Origin: Micromonospora cremea
GTDB lineage: Bacteria > Actinomycetota > Actinomycetes > Mycobacteriales > Micromonosporaceae
NCBI RefSeq assembly: GCF_900143515.1
Contig: NZ_FSQT01000002.1
Span: forward strand, 3,287,501-3,351,500
DNA length: 64,000 nucleotides
Reading direction: 5' to 3'
The notes below the pieces were generated by a model. That model was not told the DNA's origin. It searched no databases and worked only from the letters and a program-made list of their open reading frames with translations. Position 1 is the first letter of the stretch, and every line of letters begins with the position of its first letter. Position numbers and translations under genes: made by a program. Positions 40,880-49,943 of the stretch are shown here, piece by piece.

Positions 40880-42301
40880 TTACGTCCAGACGATCATATT
40901 GTCCCACCACTGGCCGGCGCGCATGAGCAGCTCGACATTTCGGCCACCGCTCGCGACGTACCCGTGGATAGCGATGCGCGAATAGACCGCCGACATGGCG
41001 CCTCGCCCCGACCCGTCGTACCAGCCGCCCCGATGGATGTCATCGTCCCCGGTGCCGGGGAACGTCGCATGGGGAACGTCGATCCAGGCGAAGTCGCTTG
41101 GTACCGGCAGCTGCGTCGCCTCCATGAACCGATGGGTATAGGCCACCTTGGCCGCCAGACCATCCCGGAACGATCGTGGGTCGAGGATCGAGTCCGGCGG
41201 GCTGCCCTTCCAGTACGTTTCGGCCCACTTCGGCGAGCGAGGCACCGTCACCCGGTTGTCGATCAGGGCCTTCAGTGCTGTGCCGAGGTCGCCGATCGCG
41301 TTCGGCGACCAGCCGTAGGTGATCAGGTAGGGGTGCTCACCGGTCTCCTCGCCGAACTGAAAGTCTGCGCCGTCGAGCGGGAATCCGGCAGGGCTGCCGG
41401 CATAGATGAGCTCCGGGTCGATCTCGTCGGTGGCCAGCAGCGGCCGCGCGGCTGCGGCAGCGGCTCGCTCGTAGGCCGGCCGGTGGTAGCGCCCGAACCC
41501 CTCTGCGAGGGCACGGACGGCCGAGTACTGCTCGATCGACAGCATCGCGGGGGACCAATTCGTCACGTCCCATGAACCCATCGTGCCGTCCGCGGTGTCG
41601 ACGAGGTGCGGGAACCCGCCTACGAGCCTTGGGTTGTTGAAGCGGTCGGTAGCCTCGCCGAGCGTGAACTGCAGCTCGACCAGCCGGTCCAGCAGCGCCG
41701 TACCGACTTCGTCGATGTCCCGCAATTCGGACCACAGGTCGACGCGAGCCTGACCGTGGGCTTCGCGGAACTCATTCTCGAGGAACTTGGCGTATGCAAC
41801 CAGGAAGCTGGCGTTGCCGGTCAGCGTTCGGATGTCACCCTGACGCAGAATCTGCTCGGGAGTTGCGGCGAATTTCTCGACCAGCCCGCTGGCGAATCCG
41901 CGCACGTTCGTGACCAGCGCCGGGTGTGAGAGCAGGAACGGGTCCTCGAGCACTTGCGCCCCCAACAGCGCGTTCATGTGAGAGGGGCGGGCGGTCAGCA
42001 TGCGGTCGAGGAGCGCCTCGAAAACCGCCCGCTGATGGGGGTCACCGGTCACCTTGTGTATCGCGGCGTAGGCCGTCAGTGCGTGCCCGACGCCTTCCAG
42101 TCCTCGGCCGACATACCGGCCGTCCACCGTCACCTGCGTGTATGCCCCGACGACCGTGGGCTCCTGCACGGCCGTGCTGGCCATGCCGGCCGTGCCGGCG
42201 GCCGCCGGCGCGGCCAACGGGACCACCATGATCGTTGTGGCCAGCACTGCGATGGTGAACCGAGTTCGGCGCGATCCGAGAGTCCTCTGCGGACCAAACA
42301 T
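40880..42301 (-). CDS. Large secreted protein of unknown family
   Basis: 473 residues. Signal peptide at the N-terminus (RTRFTIAVLATTIMVVPLAAPA... cleaved near AAAG). The mature part is almost wholly helical in pattern, rich in Trp/Tyr (GSWDVTNWSPAMLSIEQYSAV, FAWIDVPHATFPGTGDDDIHRGGWYDGSGRG), reminiscent of the (alpha/alpha)6 toroids of polysaccharide lyases and glycosidases, but no catalytic motif is recognised. Very strong ribosome site (GAGGAGGTAACGG). A TATATT box on the minus strand at 42382-42387 could be its promoter. Codon use is somewhat less GC-extreme than its neighbours, hinting at recent transfer. Confidence 0.78.
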   Translation of the reverse strand: MFGPQRTLGSRRTRFTIAVLATTIMVVPLAAPAAAGTAGMASTAVQEPTVVGAYTQVTVDGRYVGRGLEGVGHALTAYAAIHKVTGDPHQRAVFEALLDRMLTARPSHMNALLGAQVLEDPFLLSHPALVTNVRGFASGLVEKFAATPEQILRQGDIRTLTGNASFLVAYAKFLENEFREAHGQARVDLWSELRDIDEVGTALLDRLVELQFTLGEATDRFNNPRLVGGFPHLVDTADGTMGSWDVTNWSPAMLSIEQYSAVRALAEGFGRYHRPAYERAAAAAARPLLATDEIDPELIYAGSPAGFPLDGADFQFGEETGEHPYLITYGWSPNAIGDLGTALKALIDNRVTVPRSPKWAETYWKGSPPDSILDPRSFRDGLAAKVAYTHRFMEATQLPVPSDFAWIDVPHATFPGTGDDDIHRGGWYDGSGRGAMSAVYSRIAIHGYVASGGRNVELLMRAGQWWDNMIVWT

Positions 42302-42914
42302 CCGTTACCTCCTCCTCGCGACTGCTCTGTTGGCGCGTTCCTCCACCACCGTCCGTCAGCCGAGCGTCAACCCGGAGCCGCAATATACGGGCTAGACCGT
42401 TAATGAGACGATCTCTGCGGCTTCCAGCTAGGGGTAAAAGGCTGGTGGTTAGGGTCACGGCCGAAATGGTTGATCAGGAGGCTATCGACTTCGAGTGACC
42501 TTCGTCAAACTCCGAGTCTTCACGGTCCTGCGTTTGTCTGATCCGATCCGGACGGTGGTCTGCCCGTGTTAAGAAAAAAGCTACGAGGGTCTTCGGCGTG
42601 AGAGCTGGAACCCGGACCCCGAACCCCGAAGCCGAGCACCGGGCCTGAACCCAGTGGTCGGCCCGGTCCCGGTCCCTGAAGGCCAGCGCGACGACGGCGC
42701 GCCCGGATGAGTCCCCCAAAGGTGAACGTGACTCGCTTCATTTAGATGTAGGCGGCCCTGGTTCCCGACCATCCAGATCAAATGGGCGGGAACTGTCCTC
42801 AGCAGCTGGAGCAGAGCTGGATTGCGGCGGCCGTCGCGTTGGTAGGTATGTCCTGCACCGCGCCGTGGATCGCGCGCACCAGCAGCCCGCCGACGCCGTC
42901 CGTATCATCTCGGC
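42302..42914. other. 613-base gap between divergent genes
   Basis: No convincing gene; short frames on both strands lack family features. AT content is higher at 42361-42420 (minus-strand TATATT) and around an A-rich run at 42572-42580. One hairpin is visible: ACCGGGCC (42638-42645) with GGCCCGGT (42660-42667). The right end carries the TATCAT box of the TAXI gene. Confidence 0.5.
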
Positions 42915-43874
42915 ATGGTGCTGAACCCGGAGGTGCGGTTCAGCCGGCGGGCGGTGCTCCTGGCCGCCGGAGGGCTGCTCGTCGGTTGCTCACCGCAGCC
43001 CGAGGTCGACAAGGTCCACCTGCGACTCGCCACCGGGCCGGCGGGGGCGGTGTACCGGCGCATCGGCGGTGCGCTTGCCGAACACATTTCCGAGCAGGTG
43101 CAGGGTGCCACGGTGACCACCGTGCCGAGCGGGGCGTCCACCGACAACATCCGGATGTTGCGAGCCGGCGAGGTGCACCTCGGGCTGACGAGTTTGGACG
43201 CGCTGATCACGACCGACGGCAGCGCGCCCGAGGGGCTCTCGGCGATCTGCCGGCTCTACGACAGTCACCTGCATCTCGTGGTCATGGCCGGTTCGGCGAT
43301 CGAAGCGTTCCGGGACCTCGCGGGCAAGCGCATATCCCTCGGCGCCCACGACTCGGGCACGGAGTTCACGTCGCTGCGGGTTCTGAAGCTCGGCCCGGTG
43401 AAAGCCGACGGCCGGTACCTCAGCCAGGCCGAATCGGCGGCGGCACTGCGCGACGGCACGATCGACGCGATGTTCTCCCTGACCGGCGTCCCGACACCCG
43501 CCATCACCGAGCTGGCGCAGCGGCACACGATCCGGCTGATCCCGTTGGACGCACAGGCGGACGCGCTCTTCACCGCGTACCCCGGTCCCTACGCTCCGGC
43601 CATGATCCCCGCGACCGCCTACGCCGGCGTCCCGGCCACCCGCACCGTCGCCGTGCCGAACGTGCTGCTCGCGCGCAACGACCTGCCCGACGACCTGGTC
43701 TACGCCATCACCGACACGATCTTCACGCACACCGGCACGATCACCTCCGCCAGCCGCGACGGCGCCGAAGCCCTTCCCGAAGCCTGGCAGATCAACGCGC
43801 GCACCGGGATCTCCACCGGATCGGTCCCACTCCATCCGGGCGCGGCCGCCTGGTTCCGCGACCGCAAGCGCTGA
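42915..43874 (+). CDS. TAXI family TRAP-type solute-binding lipoprotein, without membrane subunits
   Basis: 319 residues. N-terminus RFSRRAVLLAAGGLLVGC is a lipoprotein signal with a twin-arginine-like start; the mature part has the TAXI signature RLATGPAGAVYRRIGGALAEHI, VTTVPSGASTDNIRML, LTSLDALITTDG and the SLGAHDSGTEFTSLRVL hinge. Binds a small organic acid or amino acid outside the cell. No TRAP permease is present; the next genes are a sensor kinase (convergent) and a TctCBA system, so it could instead present ligand to the kinase. TATCAT (42903-42908) is six bases before the ATG: leaderless. Confidence 0.87.
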   Translation: MVLNPEVRFSRRAVLLAAGGLLVGCSPQPEVDKVHLRLATGPAGAVYRRIGGALAEHISEQVQGATVTTVPSGASTDNIRMLRAGEVHLGLTSLDALITTDGSAPEGLSAICRLYDSHLHLVVMAGSAIEAFRDLAGKRISLGAHDSGTEFTSLRVLKLGPVKADGRYLSQAESAAALRDGTIDAMFSLTGVPTPAITELAQRHTIRLIPLDAQADALFTAYPGPYAPAMIPATAYAGVPATRTVAVPNVLLARNDLPDDLVYAITDTIFTHTGTITSASRDGAEALPEAWQINARTGISTGSVPLHPGAAAWFRDRKR

Positions 43875-43911
43875 CCTGGGACAGCGGCGGGCCGGCGACG
43901 GGATCGGATTC

Positions 43912-45393
43912 TCAGACCGGCGACGGAGCCGGCGCGCCGGACGACGACGGCACCCGCGGAACGGCCGGCAACGCCACCACCGCGGCGAACCCGTGCCCGG
44001 AGCCGTCCGGACGCGGCAGTCCGTCCTCCAGCCGTAGCTCGCCTCCGGCCGCGCCGACCAGGTCGGCGCAGATCGCCAGTCCCAGGCCGGTCCCGGACAC
44101 GTTCTGGTGCCGCGGCGACCGCCAGAACCGTCGTAGCGCCTGGGTCCGCTCGGATACGTCGATCCCCTGGCCGTCGTCCCGGACAGCAATCGTGACCACG
44201 CCGCCGGACGGGGAGCCCGTGCCCGGTCCGGCGCCCGCACCATCGGGGACGATCCGGGCGGTCACCTCCACCACCCGCGCGCCCGAGAGCCGCAACGCGT
44301 TGCTGATCAGCTCGTCCAGGATGCTGCCCAGTCCGCCCGGCGGCTCCAGCAGCCGCAACCCCGGCGGGACGTCGACCGCCAGTGTCTGCCCCGCCGTCGC
44401 CGTCAACGCCCGCCACCGGTCGACCCGGGTCGCCAGCACCGCGTCAAGGTCCACCGGCGACGCCGTCCGCATGCTCTCCATCCGCGCGCTGGCCTGCAGC
44501 GAGTTCAGCATCCGCTGCATCGCCTTCAGCTCGTCGACGGCCACGTCGTACACCTGCCGCCCGCCGCCCTGCGGCCGCAGGTGCGGTTCGAGGCTCTCCA
44601 CCGCGAGCCGGAGGCTGGTCAACGGGTTGCGCAACTGGTGCGACGCGTCGGACACGAACGCCCGCTGCCGCTGCGCGGCGTTCTCGACGGCGTCCATCAT
44701 GGTGTTGAACGACGCCGCCAGCCGCCGCAGCTCGACCGGGCCGGCCTCGGCGTCGGCGCGGATCGTCAGGTCGCCCTCGGAGATCCGCGAGGTCGCCGCG
44801 TCCAGCTTCCGCACCGGCCGCAGCACCCACGCCGACACCGGCCAGGCGACGGCCGCCAGCGCGATCAACGGCAGCAGCCCGAGCCCGGCGAGCCGGGCCC
44901 AGCGCACGAGGATGCGTTCACGCGTCGCCGACAGGTCGGAGATCGTCACGACGGCGCCGACGACCTCACTGTCCCGGCCCACCGGCTCGGCCACCACGAG
45001 TGCGGAGTCGTCCCATGGCGCCCATTCCCAGGACGGTTCGGACCGCGCGCCGGCCAGCGCCGCGGTCACGATCCGGGGCAACGCCGGCTCGGCGCGCGCC
45101 GCCTCCTGGTACTTACCGGCCGGCCCGAGCAGCACCTCGCCCGACGTGTCGATCACCGCGACCGGGATGCCGTAGAGCTCGTGGTAGCGCGTCAGCTCCA
45201 GCTGCAGCGCCTCGGTCCGCCCCCTCGACAGCGCGGTCTCGGCCAGCGACGCGAACCGGCCGACGTCGTTGAGCCGGTTGACGTACGTCTCCTGCATCTC
45301 CCGCTCGGCCACGGTGACGCTGAGCGGCACCCCGAGCGCCGCGACGAGCAGCACCGCGAGGGGAACCAGGACGACGAGCAGGCGGCGGCGCAC
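43912..45393 (-). CDS. Sensor histidine kinase (TctE-like)
   Basis: 493 residues. Transmembrane helix at about 5-28, an extracytoplasmic sensor domain (about 30-160), second helix at about 165-190, HAMP (WVLRPVRKLDAATSRISEGDLTI split here), HisKA with phosphoacceptor His in SDASHQLRNPLTSLRL, and HATPase_c (LDELISNALRLS, DDGQGID, GTGLGLAICADL). The SDASHQLRNPL form and linkage to tctCBA match kinases that sense tricarboxylates. GTG at 45393 is six bases after the regulator stop, so the two are one operon. Confidence 0.92.
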   Translation of the reverse strand: MRRRLLVVLVPLAVLLVAALGVPLSVTVAEREMQETYVNRLNDVGRFASLAETALSRGRTEALQLELTRYHELYGIPVAVIDTSGEVLLGPAGKYQEAARAEPALPRIVTAALAGARSEPSWEWAPWDDSALVVAEPVGRDSEVVGAVVTISDLSATRERILVRWARLAGLGLLPLIALAAVAWPVSAWVLRPVRKLDAATSRISEGDLTIRADAEAGPVELRRLAASFNTMMDAVENAAQRQRAFVSDASHQLRNPLTSLRLAVESLEPHLRPQGGGRQVYDVAVDELKAMQRMLNSLQASARMESMRTASPVDLDAVLATRVDRWRALTATAGQTLAVDVPPGLRLLEPPGGLGSILDELISNALRLSGARVVEVTARIVPDGAGAGPGTGSPSGGVVTIAVRDDGQGIDVSERTQALRRFWRSPRHQNVSGTGLGLAICADLVGAAGGELRLEDGLPRPDGSGHGFAAVVALPAVPRVPSSSGAPAPSPV

Positions 45394-45399
45394 GGCGCG

Positions 45400-46083
45400 T
45401 CAGCCGATCATCTCCGGCTGGTCGGCCAGGAGCCGATAGCCGACACCGTGGATCGTGCGGATGACCACGTCCGGCCCCACCTTGTGCCGCAACGCCGCGA
45501 TGTGGGTATCCAGGGTGCGACTCGACGACTCCCAGGTCGCGCCCCAGATCTGGTCGAGGATGACGTCGCGGCTGACCACGTTCGGCGCCCGCCGGGCCAG
45601 CAGCAGGAGCAACTCGAACTCCTTGCGGGTCAACGGCACGGGTGTGCCGCGGACGGTGACCTCGCGGGTGCCGACGCCGATCCGCATCGGGCCGAGGACG
45701 AGCGGCTCATCCGGGTGGCTCAAGGCACGAGCGGCCCGGGTACGCCGCAGGACGGCGTCGATCCGGGCCAGCAACTCGGGGATGCCGAACGGCTTGACGA
45801 TGTAGTCGTCGGCGCCGGCGCGCAGGCCACGGACCCGCTCGTGCTCCTCGGACCGCGCGGTCACCGCGATGACCGCGGTCTCCGGGCGGTCACGCAGCCT
45901 GCGGATCACGTCGAGCCCGTCGCCGTCGGGCAGGCCCAGGTCGACGAGGACTACGTCGGACGGCGCGGCACGCACGGCCTCCGCGGCGGTGGCGATGCGG
46001 TGGACCTCGAAGCCCGCCTGGGCCAGGACGGTCACCAGACCCCGCGCCACGCGGTCGTCATCCTCGATGACGGTTATCCGCAT
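45400..46083 (-). CDS. OmpR/PhoB-family response regulator (TctD-like)
   Basis: 227 residues. Receiver with EDD acidic pocket, Asp in DVVLVDLGLPDGDG and Lys in YIVKPFG; C-terminal OmpR winged helix (VPLTRKEFELLLLLARRAPNVVSRDVILDQIWG ... VDTHIAALRHKVG-like segment reading LDTHIAALRHKVG). Start MRITVIEDDD at 46083 with TACAAT on the minus strand (46092-46097) eight bases upstream. Divergent from tctC; the direct repeats in between are its likely binding sites. Confidence 0.93.
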   Translation of the reverse strand: MRITVIEDDDRVARGLVTVLAQAGFEVHRIATAAEAVRAAPSDVVLVDLGLPDGDGLDVIRRLRDRPETAVIAVTARSEEHERVRGLRAGADDYIVKPFGIPELLARIDAVLRRTRAARALSHPDEPLVLGPMRIGVGTREVTVRGTPVPLTRKEFELLLLLARRAPNVVSRDVILDQIWGATWESSSRTLDTHIAALRHKVGPDVVIRTIHGVGYRLLADQPEMIG

Positions 46084-46115
46084 ACCGGCGGATTGTACGG
46101 CCCGGATCGACGCCC

Positions 46116-46179
46116 ATGTCAGCCCCGAGTTCTTGGGATTCCTCTGACATCCAGGGCATTCCTTGGGATTTCTCTGACA
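46116..46179. promoter_or_regulatory. Direct repeats in the regulator/tctC intergenic region
   Basis: CTTGGGATTCCTCTGACA (46132-46149) and CTTGGGATTTCTCTGACA (46162-46179) differ at one base and are spaced exactly 30 bases, about three helical turns. An inverted half ATGTCAG (46116-46122) faces CTGACAT (46144-46150). OmpR-type regulators bind tandem direct repeats, and the position upstream of tctC fits activation by the TctD-like regulator. Confidence 0.65.
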
Positions 46180-46247
46180 CCATCCGCGTCTCCGCCCGCC
46201 GAGACTGAGGCCCGACAATGCGCACGCGCCGACGAGGAGTCCTCGAC

Positions 46248-47270
46248 ATGACAACGACCAGGCATCGGGTCGCCGCGCGGATGATCGCCGCGCTCGGCGC
46301 CCTTTCACTCCTAGCCGCCTGTTCCGGCAACGGCGGCGGCGGTGGCAGCGGAGGCGACGCCTCCAACTACCCGGATCAGAACATCACATTCGTCGTGCCG
46401 TTCAGCGCGGGCGGCCCGACGGACACCGTCACCCGCCTGATCGCCGAGCCGATGGCCGCCAAGCTCGGCGGCAAGATCGTCGTCCAGAACGTCGAGGGCG
46501 CCGGCGGCACGGTCGGCGCCGGCGAGGTCTCGCGAGCCGAGCCAGACGGCTACACCGTGCTCATGCACCACATCGGCATGTCGACGGCACCCGCCCTGTA
46601 CAAGAGCCTGGGCTTCAAGCCGCTCGAGGACTTCGAGATGGTCGGGCTCGTCACCGAGGTGCCGATGACGGTCGTCGCCCGCAAGGACTTCGCGCCCGCG
46701 ACGTTCCAGGACCTCGTGAACCACGTGAAGGCGAACGCCAGCAAGGTCACCCTGGCCAACGCCGGCATCGGCGCCGCATCCCACCTGTGCGGCCTGCTGT
46801 TCCAGACCGCTGCCGGTGTCAAGCTCCAGGAGGTCCCGTACGCAGGCACCGGCCCCGCGCTGACCGACCTCGTCGGCGGCCAGGTCGACTTCATGTGCGA
46901 CCAGACGACCAACACCAGCGGCCAGATCGCCGCGGGCAAGGTGAAGGCGTACGCGGTCACCACCCCGGAGCGGGTGAAGAGCCTGCCCGACCTGCCCACC
47001 ACGGCCGAGGCCGGGCTGCCCCAGCTCCAGGTCAGCGTGTGGCACGGGCTCTACGTCCCTGCCGGCACGCCCGACGAGATCGTCCAGAAGCTGTCCGAGG
47101 CGCTGAAGGTGGCACTGGCCGACCAGGCGGTCATCGACCAGATGGCCAAGCTCGGCACCGCGCCGGTCCCGGCCGAGGACGCGACCCCGCAGGCGCACCG
47201 GGCCAAGCTCGAAGAGCAGCTCGGCACCTGGGCAAAGGTCATCGCCGACGCCGGGGTCAAGGTCTCCTGA
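46248..47270 (+). CDS. tctC: Tripartite tricarboxylate transporter substrate-binding lipoprotein
   Basis: About 340 residues. Lipoprotein signal with lipobox LLAAC, Gly/Ser-rich tether, then the Bug/TctC fold: NITFVVPFSAGGPTDTVTRL, VVQNVEGAGGTVGAGEVSRAEPDGYT, and the aspartate-bearing ligand loop LVGGQVDFMCDQTTN. Binds a carboxylate outside the membrane for TctBA. ATG at 46248 follows GAGGAG by eight bases; the earlier ATG at 46218 lacks a ribosome site. First gene of tctCBA. Confidence 0.93.
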   Translation: MTTTRHRVAARMIAALGALSLLAACSGNGGGGGSGGDASNYPDQNITFVVPFSAGGPTDTVTRLIAEPMAAKLGGKIVVQNVEGAGGTVGAGEVSRAEPDGYTVLMHHIGMSTAPALYKSLGFKPLEDFEMVGLVTEVPMTVVARKDFAPATFQDLVNHVKANASKVTLANAGIGAASHLCGLLFQTAAGVKLQEVPYAGTGPALTDLVGGQVDFMCDQTTNTSGQIAAGKVKAYAVTTPERVKSLPDLPTTAEAGLPQLQVSVWHGLYVPAGTPDEIVQKLSEALKVALADQAVIDQMAKLGTAPVPAEDATPQAHRAKLEEQLGTWAKVIADAGVKVS

Positions 47271-47271
47271 G

Positions 47272-47733
47272 GTGGAGCGCCGTCGGTCGTTCCCGGACGT
47301 CCTCGCCGGGGGAATCTTCGTCCTGATCGGTGGCGCATTCGTGCTGGGGTCGCTCGGCTACGAGCTGGGCACCCCACTGCGGATGGGCCCCGGCGCCTTC
47401 CCGCTGCTGGTCGGCGCGACCGTGGCCCTGCTGGGCCTGGCGATTGTCGTCAAGGGGCTCATCGCCGGCGAGGTGGTCTCGTTCGGGCCGATCCCCTGGC
47501 GTGCGGTCGCCGTCATCGTCCTCGCGGTCCTGTTCTTCGGATTCACCGTCCGGCGCCTCGGATTCGTACCGACGTCGGCGGTGACCGCCCTGCTCACCAC
47601 GCTGGCCAGCTCACGCGTACGGCTGCTCACGGCCGTGGCCGTGGCCGCCGGACTGACCGTGGCCAGCACGCTCATCTTCGTCGTCGGACTTCAGCTGCGG
47701 ATCCCGCTATGGGGCCCGTGGCTCGGGTTCTGA
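47272..47733 (+). CDS. tctB: Tripartite tricarboxylate transporter small membrane subunit
   Basis: 153 residues, four transmembrane helices (VLAGGIFVLIGGAFVLGSLGY, FPLLVGATVALLGLAIVVKG, VAVIVLAVLFFGFTVRRLGF and a C-terminal one), matching TctB in length and in the GPGAFPLLVG motif. GTG at 47272 is one base after the tctC stop. Partner of TctA; its exact role in transport is not known. Confidence 0.9.
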   Translation: MERRRSFPDVLAGGIFVLIGGAFVLGSLGYELGTPLRMGPGAFPLLVGATVALLGLAIVVKGLIAGEVVSFGPIPWRAVAVIVLAVLFFGFTVRRLGFVPTSAVTALLTTLASSRVRLLTAVAVAAGLTVASTLIFVVGLQLRIPLWGPWLGF

Positions 47734-47753
47734 CGCGGCATCCGGATTGAGGC

Positions 47754-49352
47754 ATGGAACTTCTCGACAACCTCGCGCTGGGCTTCTCGACGGCCCTCCT
47801 GGTCCAGAACGTCCTCTACTGCTTCGTGGGAGTGCTGCTCGGGACCGCGGTCGGCGTGCTGCCCGGCATCGGGCCGACGGCGACGGTGGCGATGCTGCTG
47901 CCGATCACGTTCAGCTTCGAGCCGGTGACGGCGCTGATCATGCTGGCGGGCATCTACTACGGCGCACAGTACGGCGGCTCGACGACCGCCATCCTGATCA
48001 ACCTGCCCGGTGAGTCGTCGGCGGCGGTCACCGCGCTGGACGGGCACGAGATGGCCCGGCAGGGTCGGGCCGGGCCGGCGCTGGCCACCGCCGCGGTCGG
48101 GTCCTTCATCGCCGGTACGGTGGCCACCGTCGCGCTGGCCGTCGCGGCCCCACCGCTCGCCAGCGTCGCGTTGAAGTTCGGCCCGGCCGACTACTTCTCG
48201 CTGGTGCTGCTCGGCCTGATCGTGTCGATCGCGCTGGCGCGCGGCTCGGCGCTCAAGGCACTGGCGATGATCGCGCTCGGCGTGCTGCTCGGCACGGTCG
48301 GGCAGGACATCTACACCGGCACGCCCCGGTTCGTGTTCGACCAGCGTGAGCTGTACGGCGGCATCGACTTCGTGTCGGTCGCCGTCGGCATGTTCGGGGT
48401 GGCCGAGATCCTGCGCAACCTGGAGAACGAGAAGACCCGCACGACGGTCGTCAGGACGGTGAAGAACCTCTGGCCGACCCGCGAGGACCGGCGCCGGATC
48501 GTCGGCCCGATCCTGCGGGGTACCGGTCTCGGCGCCGCGCTCGGCGTCCTGCCCGGCGGTGGCCACGTGCTGGCCTCGTTCACCTCGTACGCCGTCGAGA
48601 AGCGGATCTCGAAGCGGCAGCAGGAGTTCGGGCACGGGGCGATCGAGGGCGTCGCCGGCCCCGAGTCGGCGAACAACGCCGCCGCGCAGACGTCGTTCAT
48701 CCCGCTGCTCACCCTGGGCCTGCCCGCCCATCCGGTGATGGCACTGATGGTCGGCGCCTTCATCGTCCACGGCATCACCCCCGGCCCCAACGTCATCACC
48801 GACGAGCCGGCGCTGTTCTGGGGCCTGATCGCGTCGATGTGGATCGGAAACGTGCTGCTCGTGCTGCTGAACCTGCCGCTGATCGGCATCTGGGTGCGCA
48901 TGCTGCGCATCCCGTACCGGGTGCTGTTCCCGATGATCATCCTGTTCGCCGCGATCGGCACCTACTCGCTGAGCTTCAACGCGTACGACGTCTACGCGAT
49001 CGCGTTCTTCGGGATCCTGGGCTACATCCTGATCAAGTGCGGCTGCGAGCCGGCGCCCCTGCTGCTCGGCTTCGTCCTCGGTCCGCTGCTGGAGGAGAAC
49101 CTGCGGCGCGCGCTCATCATCTCCCGCGGCGACGCGTCCGTCTTCCTGACCCGACCGATCTCCGCGGTGCTCCTGGCCCTGGCCGTGGCGGCGCTCGTGG
49201 TCGCCGTCCTTCCGACGATTCGCAGGCGCCGGGAGGTCGTGTTCGCCGAGGAGGAGGGTCTCGACGGGATCTCGACCCCCGTGGTGCCGCCTAACCCACG
49301 GGCGCACGACGACCTCGACGAGCGGCTGCGACGGGTGCCGCCGGAAGGGTGA
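47754..49352 (+). CDS. tctA: Tripartite tricarboxylate transporter large membrane subunit
   Basis: 532 residues, about twelve transmembrane segments. Carries both TctA signatures: GVLPGIGPTATVAMLLPITF near the N-terminus, YYGAQYGGSTTAILINLPGE, and later EGVAGPESANNAAAQTSFIP and LTLGLPAHPVMALMVGAF. Sodium- or proton-driven uptake of citrate-like acids with TctB and TctC. Slightly longer than typical due to a charged C-terminal tail. No terminator seen directly after it. Confidence 0.95.
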   Translation: MELLDNLALGFSTALLVQNVLYCFVGVLLGTAVGVLPGIGPTATVAMLLPITFSFEPVTALIMLAGIYYGAQYGGSTTAILINLPGESSAAVTALDGHEMARQGRAGPALATAAVGSFIAGTVATVALAVAAPPLASVALKFGPADYFSLVLLGLIVSIALARGSALKALAMIALGVLLGTVGQDIYTGTPRFVFDQRELYGGIDFVSVAVGMFGVAEILRNLENEKTRTTVVRTVKNLWPTREDRRRIVGPILRGTGLGAALGVLPGGGHVLASFTSYAVEKRISKRQQEFGHGAIEGVAGPESANNAAAQTSFIPLLTLGLPAHPVMALMVGAFIVHGITPGPNVITDEPALFWGLIASMWIGNVLLVLLNLPLIGIWVRMLRIPYRVLFPMIILFAAIGTYSLSFNAYDVYAIAFFGILGYILIKCGCEPAPLLLGFVLGPLLEENLRRALIISRGDASVFLTRPISAVLLALAVAALVVAVLPTIRRRREVVFAEEEGLDGISTPVVPPNPRAHDDLDERLRRVPPEG

Positions 49353-49437
49353 ACCGCGCTCGAGGTCAGGCCGGGGGTCAGGTGTGCCGGCACCGCAAGC
49401 GGGTACGCCCTGCCGACCGGACCGGGGGGAGGCATGG

Positions 49438-49781
49438 ATGGCGAGCGAGGCGCCGGACTACTTCCAGCCCGAGGGCGGGCTGGTGGTCACGCACCTGTTG
49501 ATCGTGCGGGACGTGGACCGTTCACCTGGACGAGCCACGTCGATGTCGAGTCCGAGCCCGGTGCAGAATTCTCGTACCCCTATCTGATGCAGACCGGCGA
49601 CGGCATGATCCACCTCGCCTACACGCACCGGCGCGAGTCCATGCGACACCTCGTCTTCAATGAGGAGTTCGTGCGGGCCGGCACCGACCTGCCCTCCGAC
49701 GCGCGGCCGGTGCCCGTCGAGTTCCGGCACGGGTCGCTGAAGCAGCCCTCCGCCTGTCACTACGTGAACACCCCACGCTGA
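49438..49781 (+). pseudogene. Fused remnants: VOC/glyoxalase N-terminus joined to a sialidase C-terminus
   Basis: ATG 49438 with GGGGGAGG upstream starts MASEAPDYFQPEGGLVVTHL-LIVRDVDRS, the first strand and DVDRS turn of a VOC/glyoxalase-fold protein. At about 49520 this breaks off; in another frame the DNA continues WTSHVDVESEPGAEFSYPYL, MQTGDGMIHLAYTHRR, MRHLVFNEEFV, the C-terminal end of a bacterial sialidase-like BNR propeller. Neither protein is complete. Stop at 49781. It records a deletion that joined two unrelated genes. Confidence 0.65.
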
Positions 49782-49889
49782 CGGCCGCGAGTACGGACGC
49801 CACGACATCGTGGCGCCCGTACCGCCGGACTCCGAGACCCGGCTTGAGCTCGCGCTGGGTACCTGGACCCGCACGAGGCTGCGCCGGCG

Positions 49890-49932
49890 GCGTGGGGTGC
49901 CGCGCCGAAGACTGCGGCGCGGCACCCCACGC
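49890..49932. terminator. 18-bp perfect hairpin
   Basis: Left arm GCGTGGGGTGCCGCGCCG (49890-49907), loop seven bases, right arm CGGCGCGGCACCCCACGC (49915-49932). Lies just after the stop of the beta-propeller gene at 49944 on the minus strand. Confidence 0.75.
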
Positions 49933-49943
49933 AGTACGACCCG

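Noticed and set aside
42474..42719. Possible small minus-strand protein or a tRNA in the gap before the TAXI gene
   Set aside because: The frame lacks conserved features and no cloverleaf or TpsiC-like sequence could be traced.
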